Origin: Candidatus Cloacimonadota bacterium
Lineage (GTDB): Bacteria > Cloacimonadota > Cloacimonadia > Cloacimonadales > WRIO01
NCBI GenBank assembly: GCA_017998585.1
Contig: JAGOCT010000103.1
Location: 1-6,392, forward strand
DNA: 6,392 nucleotides
Direction: 5' to 3'
The stretch's first letter is position 1. Each line of letters starts with the position of its first letter. Below the pieces are notes generated by a model. The model was not told the DNA's origin. It did no database searches and worked only from the letters and a program-made list of their open reading frames with translations. Both the position numbers and the translations under genes were made by a program. Below are positions 1 to 5,554 of this stretch, piece after piece.

Positions 1-6
1 GGAAAA

Positions 7-822
7 ATGGCAAAAATAAAGATTAATGAAGATAAATGTACAAGATGTAATGTCTGTGCAAGCGTTTGCTGTATGGGTATCATTGAAATAGCGATTGATA
101 ATCAACTGCCTCAGATTCCAAGAGAAAAGCAAATTTATTGTCTCAGATGTGGGCACTGCGAAGCCTACTGCAAGGCTGGCGCATTAATGATGGATTATAA
201 TGTTAATCCAGAACCTGTACCTTTAAATTTTAATATAAAAGCAGATGATGTTTCTATGTATTTTAAAAACAGACGATCTGTAAGACATTATCAAGAAAAA
301 TCAGTAAACAATGAAAGTTTGAATAAAATCTTAGACACGATACGTTATGCAGCAAGTGGCAGTAACAGTCAAAGCACAGGATATCTTATCTACCAAAACA
401 GAGAAGATGTAAAAAGAATATCTGCTTTAACAATTGATTGGATGGAATCAATTTTAAATACAGATCACCCCATGGCAAAATATGTTGGAAATATTGTTGA
501 ACTTTGGAAATCCGGTATTGATTTTATCAGTCATAATGCCCCTCATCTTTTAATTGCGCATGTGCCTTTAAGTCCCTGGGTTGAAGATATCACAGATGGT
601 ATTATTGCACTTACTCATTTTGATTTACTTGCTCCGGCTTATGGATTAGGAACTTGTTGGGCTGGATTTATAAAAATGGCGTATTCTGAGTATAAACCAT
701 TACAGCAATTTATTGGGCTCAATTCTGATCGATTACTTGCTTATCCAATGTTGTTTGGTTATCCAGTTTATAAACCATTTTATATACCAGAAAGGAACCC
801 TTTACAAGTCGAATGGAGATAA
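7..822 (+). CDS. Nitroreductase family protein with N-terminal 2x[4Fe-4S] ferredoxin domain
   Basis: This 271-residue protein is probably a cytoplasmic flavin oxidoreductase that takes electrons through its own iron-sulfur clusters. Residues 1-60 are a bacterial ferredoxin-type domain with two four-cysteine motifs: C11-x2-C14-x2-C17-x3-C21 and C45-x2-C48-x2-C51-x3-C55. In the first motif the usual proline after the last cysteine is replaced by another cysteine (C22). From about residue 84 the nitroreductase fold begins, with the FMN-phosphate motif RRSVRHY (89-95), ASGSNSQ (116-122, the family's usual SGxNxQ-type loop), GLGTCWAG (213-220), and a C-terminal GYPxYKPxxxPERxPxxVEW block. The length is normal for this ferredoxin-nitroreductase fusion. 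No transmembrane segment or signal peptide is visible. The start is supported by the purine-rich GGAAAA at the window edge, though the upstream region is not visible. The substrate cannot be inferred; the family includes nitroaromatic, quinone and flavin reductases. Family assignment is firm, specific reaction unknown. Confidence 0.93.
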   Translation: MAKIKINEDKCTRCNVCASVCCMGIIEIAIDNQLPQIPREKQIYCLRCGHCEAYCKAGALMMDYNVNPEPVPLNFNIKADDVSMYFKNRRSVRHYQEKSVNNESLNKILDTIRYAASGSNSQSTGYLIYQNREDVKRISALTIDWMESILNTDHPMAKYVGNIVELWKSGIDFISHNAPHLLIAHVPLSPWVEDITDGIIALTHFDLLAPAYGLGTCWAGFIKMAYSEYKPLQQFIGLNSDRLLAYPMLFGYPVYKPFYIPERNPLQVEWR

Positions 823-846
823 ATTTAAATCAAATTATAAAAAGCT

Positions 847-875
847 TTGACAAATACATGAATTTAAATTATAAT
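847..875 (+). promoter_or_regulatory. Consensus sigma70-type promoter for the response regulator gene
   Basis: A perfect -35 TTGACA (847-852) and a perfect -10 TATAAT (870-875) are separated by exactly 17 bp. The predicted start of transcription is near 882, giving a leader of about 44 nt before the ATG at 926. It lies only 25 bp after the stop of the nitroreductase gene, with no clear terminator between them, so some readthrough is possible. The first 11 bases (TTGACAAATAC) are identical to those of the promoter at 5496. Confidence 0.8.
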
Positions 876-925
876 ATACATGATAGATGTGGAACTCATT
901 AGTTTGAGTATATGAGAGGAGTGGA

Positions 926-1615
926 ATGGAAAATATACTAATAGTAGATGATGTCAATTTAAATGTCAGAATTTTAGAAGATCACCTAAAGGACTCCTAT
1001 AGCATCCTTAAAGCAAGCAATGGTGCTGAAGCAATCGAAGTAGCAAAGAGAGAAAAGCCAGATTTAATCTTGATGGATATCATTATGCCGGTGATGGATG
1101 GAGTAGAAGCAACCAGTCATTTAAAGAAAGATCCTGAAACAAAACATATTCCGGTGATATTTATAACCGCATTAGATCAGATACATGATATCAAAAGAGG
1201 ATTTGAAGCAGGCGGTATTGATTATATCGTAAAGCCATACAATCCTCAGGAAGTTATGCTTAGAGTGAATACACAAATTAATCTGATAAAATATCAAAAA
1301 CAAATCGTCGAATTGGAACGTAAAAATTCAGTGTTAGCAATGGTTGTTACTGCCAATCATGAATTAAGACAGCCGCTTACACGTTTAAAAGGCTTTTTTG
1401 ATTTATTTCTAATGGAAATTGAACCTTATAAAGAAGATATCCCTTTTAAAAACATCGATAAAATGAATAAAGCAATAGATGAAATCATTCATATTCTAGA
1501 CAAATATCAAACCAATTCAGATTTTGATATCACCTCCTACCTTGTAGATAATGATTACAAGATGGATATTAAAATGGTAAAATTTAAAAATCAAGTAAAA
1601 AAAGGTAAAGTTTGA
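926..1615 (+). CDS. Response regulator: receiver domain plus HisKA-like (H-box) segment without ATPase domain
   Basis: This 229-residue cytoplasmic signalling protein starts with a complete CheY-like receiver (about 1-118). It has acidic pocket residues D8/D9, phospho-acceptor D51 in the LMDIIMPVMDG motif, switch threonine T81, and K103 followed by proline. A helical linker (about 119-135) leads into an H-box-like stretch, NHELRQPLTRLKGF (144-157), with H145 where a histidine kinase dimerisation (DHp/HisKA) domain would carry its phospho-acceptor. A second predicted helix covers about 175-196. The protein then ends in a lysine-rich tail, with no N, G1 or G2 boxes of a HATPase domain. No HATPase-like sequence follows the stop, so this does not look like a frameshifted hybrid kinase. 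The start is set by GAGGAG at 916-921, 4 nt before the ATG. The receiver is firm; phosphotransfer or dimerisation by the C-terminal half is inference. No partner kinase or output gene is adjacent. Confidence 0.9.
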   Translation: MENILIVDDVNLNVRILEDHLKDSYSILKASNGAEAIEVAKREKPDLILMDIIMPVMDGVEATSHLKKDPETKHIPVIFITALDQIHDIKRGFEAGGIDYIVKPYNPQEVMLRVNTQINLIKYQKQIVELERKNSVLAMVVTANHELRQPLTRLKGFFDLFLMEIEPYKEDIPFKNIDKMNKAIDEIIHILDKYQTNSDFDITSYLVDNDYKMDIKMVKFKNQVKKGKV

Positions 1616-1765
1616 TTAAACCGTGAATGTTACATATAGTGTTGGGGAAAAACAGATATAAGTCGTACCGGTTTGCGCTGCAATATGCAGCAAGATATAC
1701 TATTACTGACAATTCATATCACATGATTTATCAATATTGTTATTGTCAGAAAGAAAGGAGCTGAA
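1616..1765 (+). other. Structured intergenic leader upstream of the TerB-like gene
   Basis: This 150-bp gap has several elements but no canonical promoter. There is a short hairpin at 1677-1691 (GCTGCA, 3-nt loop, TGCAGC) not followed by a T-tract, so it is not a standard terminator. A weak promoter can be drawn as TTGCGC (1673-1678), 17 bp, TATACT (1696-1701); it would start transcription near 1708, at the left arm of the inverted repeat described separately. A 45-codon open frame (1627-1764) spans the gap without a clear ribosome binding site. No known riboswitch consensus is recognised. Confidence 0.4.
1706..1749 (+). promoter_or_regulatory. Perfect 8+8 bp inverted repeat before the TerB-like gene (possible operator or leader hairpin)
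   Basis: CTGACAAT (1706-1713) and its exact reverse complement ATTGTCAG (1742-1749) flank a 28-nt AT-rich interval that contains a further palindrome, CAATATTG (1732-1739). The right arm ends 4 nt before the AAAGGAG ribosome binding site (1754-1760). In RNA it could form a long-looped stem next to the binding site; in DNA it could be a protein-binding site. Symmetry is seen directly; function is inferred. Confidence 0.4.
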
Positions 1766-2173
1766 ATGCATCTCAGAGTCTTAAGGGAAAATGAAAAAAA
1801 AGGATTGCTTGAACTTGCTTATTATCTCTTCCATTTGGATGGCGAATTTGATGAACATGAAAAAAACTATATCAGCATTTTTTCGCATGCAACAATGCTG
1901 GATCTGGTTTCTTATCAACCCTCTAAAAAAAGCTTACAACAAATCCTTTTACCGTTCAGAGACAGCTCTGTAATTGTTAAGGAAGTTATATTTTATGAGC
2001 TGGTTTTTCTTTCCTTTAAGGATCACATCCCGACAGAAAAAGAATTGAGATTTATAGAAACTTTGAAAAAAGAATGGAATATGAATGAAGAAAAATATAA
2101 AGAAGCCTGCAGAGATGCTCAACAAATGCAGATTATGCAGAAAAAGCATGCAAATGCAGTAGAAAATGTTTAA
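1766..2173 (+). CDS. TerB-like (tellurite resistance TerB / DjlA N-terminal type) small protein
   Basis: This is a 135-residue, predominantly helical, charged and soluble protein with no signal peptide or membrane segment. The N-terminal block (about residues 10-38) reads LLELAYYLFHLDGEFDEHEKNYISIF. It matches the hallmark of TerB-like domains: a helix ending in a D-G-x-x-x-x-x-E turn that introduces the next helix. A second, weaker helix pair occurs around 75-110 (EVIFYELVFLSFKDHIPTEKE), mirroring the internal duplication of that fold. The C-terminus is a glutamine/methionine/lysine-rich helix. The start is chosen from AAAGGAG (1754-1760), 5 nt upstream of the ATG. TerB domains are metal-binding or scaffold modules linked to tellurite resistance, membrane-stress and chemical-stress gene sets, but no TerC, TerD or other ter gene is near, so tellurite resistance should not be assumed. 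The gene is probably monocistronic, given the terminator at 2200. Confidence 0.6.
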   Translation: MHLRVLRENEKKGLLELAYYLFHLDGEFDEHEKNYISIFSHATMLDLVSYQPSKKSLQQILLPFRDSSVIVKEVIFYELVFLSFKDHIPTEKELRFIETLKKEWNMNEEKYKEACRDAQQMQIMQKKHANAVENV

Positions 2174-2199
2174 TCTGATATATCAATAATTCAAAAACC

Positions 2200-2240
2200 A
2201 AAGGCATAAAAAATTAAAGATCGCTTTTTATGCCTTTTTT
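2200..2240 (+). terminator. Rho-independent terminator after the TerB-like gene
   Basis: A 13-bp perfect stem pairs 2200-2212 with 2225-2237. Its core is AGGCAT/ATGCCT, extended by an A-run/T-run, with a 12-nt loop. The descending arm runs into a T-tract ending at 2240. It begins 27 nt after the stop codon at 2173. Confidence 0.85.
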
Positions 2241-2257
2241 AAATACCCAAATAGAAA

Positions 2258-2282
2258 GCTCATTTTTAAAACTGATATGAGC
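2258..2282 (+). promoter_or_regulatory. Short inverted repeat upstream of the secreted repeat protein
   Basis: GCTCAT (2258-2263) and its exact reverse complement ATGAGC (2277-2282) are separated by 13 bp, and a further CTCAT half-site follows at 2286-2290. It sits about 65 bp before the start codon of the large gene. It may be an operator or chance symmetry in AT-rich DNA. No convincing promoter was identified in this gap. Confidence 0.2.
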
Positions 2283-2347
2283 AGACTCATTATTTTGGAA
2301 GGAAAATTGCAAATTAAAAAAATAATTGATTATAAAATGGAGGATTT

Positions 2348-5300
2348 ATGAAGCGATTCGCTTTAATACTACTCGTTGTTATTGGTGTGTTTGGTTCGCT
2401 GATGGCAAATGTGGACTGGGAAAATGCGTTAGCAATCAGACAAGGTGTTAATATTGAATGGTTTAGAACAGCAGCATCTATGAATGAAGGTGTTGTTTAT
2501 GTCTGGTCTGACACACGCCATGGTGAAAGAGATTTATATGCTCAATTAATCAATCCATCTGGACAAAAGATGTGGGGAGATCATGGCTTACTCGTTGACA
2601 GTAAACCAGACAGACAGGAAGATCCTGTAATAATAAGTACAAGCGATAATGGTGTCATTATTGCATGGGTTGATTTTTCCGATGATGCGGATGGCAACAT
2701 TTATGCTCAAAAATTAAATGCTCAAGGTACAAAGTTATGGGCTGAAGGTGGTGTGCCTTTATGTACTGCCAATAAAGTTCAAATCAGTCTGAATATCGTT
2801 CCTGATAACAATGGTGGAGCGATTGTTGTTTGGAATGATTATCGTTTATCCAGTATTGGTTTTTATGCTCAGCATATAAACGCACAGGGTGCTGTCAGCT
2901 GGCAAAACAATGGAATTCGTATCGGTGTTGATGGCGCAAATGTCAGCCAGAATACTTTCTGGGAAGATGGACAAAATGGCGCAATCATCGCTTTTCTTGC
3001 AAAGAATAACAACAATATTACCAATATCTATGGGGCAAGAATTTTACCTAATGGTACTTTTGCATTTGGTCCTTCTTTAATTACTAATTTCACAAGTGAC
3101 TCAAGTCAGCCTGGCTCTGTTCGTCTGGCTCCATCTTCAAACAATCAGTTTATTTTAGGATGGGAACAGAAGATTACCGGAACTGAAAATGATTATGAAA
3201 TTTTTATTCAAAAAATTAACCTTGAAGGTGCAGTTCAGTTTGGTGCTAACGGTATCAATATAACAAATGATGAAAATGTTCAGGAAAAACCAAGATTGTC
3301 TGCTTCAACAAACGGAGACTTCTTTGTTGTTTGGGAAGATAAACGTTATGACAATAATACCAATCCTGATATTTTCGTTCAGAAATTTAACAATGCAGGA
3401 ACAGCAGTCTGGGCAAATCCTGTAGCTGGTGCACAAATGCCTGAAAGACAGTTCCAGGCTCGTATTGCTTCTCTGGATGATGGTGGTTGTGTCGTTGTAT
3501 GGGAAGATGAGAGAGATCTGAATATGGAAAACGGTTCAGATATTTATGCTCAAAAATACAGTTCAACCGGTTCTATTGTTTGGGAAGCGAATGGTAAACC
3601 AATTTCTAATTTAACTGGAAACCAGACAGGTGCGAATGTAAAAGTATTGAACAACCAGTTATATTTTATCTGGGCTGATCAAAGTCAGGGTTCACTAGCC
3701 TTAACACAACAGATTGTAAACAATAGTAATCAGTTACTACTTCCTGTAAACGGAAGTGACATGTTTGAAGGTCTTTCTGCCAATGCTTCAGAAATGAAAA
3801 TATTTACGCATAATGGAAATGCTTTTATTACCTGGCTGGATGAAAGATATGCTAATCTTGGTACTCAGATTTTCATTCAAAAAGTAGATGAAAACCGCAA
3901 TATTCTCTTTGCCGAAAATGGAATTTCTGTAACTGAAAATCATAGCAAAAAGATCGAATATGATGCTTTAATTGATAATAATGGTAATTTGGTCATATTC
4001 TGGCTTGAAAACATTGATGGAGTTGAAGTCCCAAAAGCTCAGAAAATATCATCAAACGGAGACAGACTCTGGGGTGTTGACGGGATAGCGCTTGCACCAA
4101 ATTCTCAAGCAAAAACTGGAATCTACATTAGTGTACAAATGATTGCAGGAGACTATTATTTCTTCTGGAATGAAGTAAATACAGATAACCTCTTCATTTA
4201 TATTAAAGGCCAAAAAATAGTGGGTAATCAGATTGCATGGGGAACAAATGGAAAAACCATTTTAACGAAAGCACCTAATCCAGATCAGTTTGATCCTGAA
4301 AATATTGAGATTAAATTGAAATATGCAAATCAGAATTATCTGGCATTTTTACACAGTGGTGGCATTTATGATCTGTATCTTTTGAAAATCACTTCAGAGG
4401 GTACAGTTGATCCAGCATGGCCTGCTCAGGGCGTTCCTTTTGCTTCAATAGATGGATTGTTAGAAAATGATCCTCAAATTCAATTAACTGATCAGGGACC
4501 ACTTGTTTTATGGGTGGATAATCGTAATATGGATTCTGAATTTGATATCTATGCACAAATGTACAATGAACAGGGACAGATTCAGTTTGCTGAAAACGGA
4601 ATTCCTGTGGCTTCATATCCACAGGCTCAGGATCAGTTTGTATCCAAATGGGATGGCAGATTAACGATGGCCTGGAGAGATTTCCGTGATTCAAATAATG
4701 ATAATTATGACATTTATGTTCAGAGATACAATTATGCTGATTCAGCTTTAAATCCTGCCTGGAATGCAAATGGCGTTGGCGTGGCACACATGGATTCAGC
4801 TCAGACTTTTGTGGATATTGAATTAATGCACAACAGAGTCTTGGCTGTATGGGAAGATGCATATTATGATCATGATATTCACATGGGTATGGTAGATCAT
4901 GATGGTACAATTTTAGCTCAACAAATAAGCATTACTGATCATATCAAAAAACAGACAGAACCTAAGATTGGAAAGATCTCAAATACGAATGCTTATGTTG
5001 CATGGATTGACTACATTTCATCAGGTAAAGAAGAAATTAAAGGCATTTATATGCAAAAAGTTTCAACATCAGGGTTCACTTCAGCTGATGACCATATTGT
5101 GTCCAATAAGGCATTCCGTGTTTACCAGAATTACCCAAATCCTTTTAATCCAACAACTACAATTTCATTCTCAATGAAAGCAAAAGACCGTGTCTCTGTT
5201 GTTATTTACAATGTTAAAGGTCAAAAAGTAAGAGAACTGGCGAATGATATTTTTGATCAGGGTATTCATACGCTTACCTGGGATGGTAAAGATAAGGAAC

Positions 5301-5386
5301 ATAAAAACGTCTCATCCGGTATCTATTACTACCAGGTAAAAAATGCAACTCATACTGAAACTAAAAAAATGTTACTGATGAAATAA
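2348..5386 (+). CDS. Secreted tryptophan-repeat protein with C-terminal FlgD-like / type IX sorting domain
   Basis: This 1012-residue exported protein begins with a signal peptide: MKR, a hydrophobic core at residues 4-17, and likely cleavage after LMA (20). Residues about 50-918 are a tandem array of about 16 units of roughly 55 residues. Each has the pattern [V/I]-[V/A]-W-x-D-x-R, then D-I-Y-A-Q-K-x-N-x-x-G, then W/F-x-x-N-G-x-x-[I/V]. Residues about 922-1012 open with YQNYPNPFNPTTTI and continue as an immunoglobulin-like domain (VYNVKGQ-type core, GIHTLTWDGKD, SSGIYYYQV, KKMLLMK end). This is the FlgD-like domain that serves as a type IX secretion sorting signal in FCB-group bacteria. No catalytic motif is apparent, so a structural, adhesive or ligand-binding surface role is inferred. 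GGAGG (2339-2343) lies 4 nt before the ATG. A strong terminator follows the stop. The gene appears intact. Architecture is secure, ligand and function unknown. Confidence 0.93.
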   Translation: MKRFALILLVVIGVFGSLMANVDWENALAIRQGVNIEWFRTAASMNEGVVYVWSDTRHGERDLYAQLINPSGQKMWGDHGLLVDSKPDRQEDPVIISTSDNGVIIAWVDFSDDADGNIYAQKLNAQGTKLWAEGGVPLCTANKVQISLNIVPDNNGGAIVVWNDYRLSSIGFYAQHINAQGAVSWQNNGIRIGVDGANVSQNTFWEDGQNGAIIAFLAKNNNNITNIYGARILPNGTFAFGPSLITNFTSDSSQPGSVRLAPSSNNQFILGWEQKITGTENDYEIFIQKINLEGAVQFGANGINITNDENVQEKPRLSASTNGDFFVVWEDKRYDNNTNPDIFVQKFNNAGTAVWANPVAGAQMPERQFQARIASLDDGGCVVVWEDERDLNMENGSDIYAQKYSSTGSIVWEANGKPISNLTGNQTGANVKVLNNQLYFIWADQSQGSLALTQQIVNNSNQLLLPVNGSDMFEGLSANASEMKIFTHNGNAFITWLDERYANLGTQIFIQKVDENRNILFAENGISVTENHSKKIEYDALIDNNGNLVIFWLENIDGVEVPKAQKISSNGDRLWGVDGIALAPNSQAKTGIYISVQMIAGDYYFFWNEVNTDNLFIYIKGQKIVGNQIAWGTNGKTILTKAPNPDQFDPENIEIKLKYANQNYLAFLHSGGIYDLYLLKITSEGTVDPAWPAQGVPFASIDGLLENDPQIQLTDQGPLVLWVDNRNMDSEFDIYAQMYNEQGQIQFAENGIPVASYPQAQDQFVSKWDGRLTMAWRDFRDSNNDNYDIYVQRYNYADSALNPAWNANGVGVAHMDSAQTFVDIELMHNRVLAVWEDAYYDHDIHMGMVDHDGTILAQQISITDHIKKQTEPKIGKISNTNAYVAWIDYISSGKEEIKGIYMQKVSTSGFTSADDHIVSNKAFRVYQNYPNPFNPTTTISFSMKAKDRVSVVIYNVKGQKVRELANDIFDQGIHTLTWDGKDKEHKNVSSGIYYYQVKNATHTETKKMLLMK
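2495..5104 (+). repeat. Array of about 16 protein-level repeats of ~55 residues in the secreted protein
   Basis: The conserved tryptophan of each unit falls at residues 53, 107, 162, 272, 329, 385, 442, 496, 552, 607, 722, 776, 835 and 886. Phenylalanine takes its place at 216 and 667. Spacings are 51-60 residues. Best-preserved units are those starting WSDTR (53), WEDKR (329), WEDER (385), WLDER (496), WVDNR (722) and WRDFR (776). Units at 216, 442 and 667 are the most degenerate. Each unit could form about four beta strands. DNA-level identity between units is low, limited to short shared stretches, so the duplications are old. Confidence 0.85.
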
Positions 5387-5412
5387 TACTCAGTTAAAGC
5401 GAGTTAAAATCT

Positions 5413-5438
5413 AAAGAGCAGGCTTAGCCCTGCTCTTT
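5413..5438 (+). terminator. Rho-independent terminator after the secreted protein gene
   Basis: AAAGAGCAGG (5413-5422) pairs perfectly with CCTGCTCTTT (5429-5438) around a 6-nt loop (CTTAGC). A T-rich tail (CTATTTATT) follows. It starts 27 nt after the stop at 5386. Because the stem begins with A-runs and ends in T-runs it may also work weakly on the other strand. Confidence 0.88.
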
Positions 5439-5457
5439 CTATTTATTGTGAATACCG

Positions 5458-5471
5458 AAATTCCAGAATTT
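5458..5471 (+). promoter_or_regulatory. Near-perfect 14-bp palindrome upstream of the pgk promoter
   Basis: AAATTC (5458-5463) and GAATTT (5466-5471) are exact reverse complements separated by only CA. The gap is too small for a stable RNA hairpin, so a DNA-binding site is the more natural reading. It lies 24 bp upstream of the -35 box at 5496, a plausible activator position. Chance symmetry in AT-rich DNA is a real alternative. Confidence 0.2.
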
Positions 5472-5495
5472 TGTTTTTCTTTTACGAAAAAAACA

Positions 5496-5524
5496 TTGAC
5501 AAATACTCTGAAAAATAATATAAA
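5496..5524 (+). promoter_or_regulatory. Consensus-like sigma70-type promoter for pgk
   Basis: A perfect -35 TTGACA (5496-5501) and TATAAA (5519-5524, 5 of 6 consensus bases) are separated by 17 bp. The predicted transcript starts near 5531, giving a leader of about 24 nt before the ATG at 5555. It comes directly after the upstream terminator, which makes an independent transcription unit likely. It shares TTGACAAATAC with the promoter at 847. Confidence 0.75.
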
Positions 5525-5554
5525 TGAGAAAAATGAATATTAAAAGAGGTGATT

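Noticed and set aside
1677..1691. GCTGCA-ATA-TGCAGC hairpin as a terminator of the response regulator gene
   Set aside because: The stem is short and is followed by AAGATATAC, not a T-tract, so it does not fit an intrinsic terminator; kept only as leader structure.
1685..1726. A 13-codon open frame whose stop overlaps an internal ATG (ATGA) in the leader of the TerB-like gene
   Set aside because: It has no ribosome binding site and is too short to distinguish from chance.
1949..2149. A 66-codon minus-strand open frame with a hydrophobic, phenylalanine-rich sequence
   Set aside because: It is the complement of lysine/glutamate-rich codons of the TerB-like gene; hydrophobicity is an artefact of reading A-rich DNA backwards.
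2307..2336. Possible promoter TTGCAA / TATAAA with 18-bp spacing upstream of the secreted protein
   Set aside because: The predicted transcription start would fall inside the ribosome binding site at about 2343, leaving no usable leader. The -35 match is only 4 of 6.
4389..4910. A 173-codon open frame on the minus strand, opposite the secreted protein gene
   Set aside because: It is fully antisense to a well-supported gene, histidine- and proline-rich in a way explained by the complementary repeat codons, and has no recognisable domain.
2348..5386. Secreted protein considered as a glycoside hydrolase, peptidase or quinoprotein enzyme
   Set aside because: No catalytic motif of those families is visible; the repeats alone do not support an enzymatic assignment.
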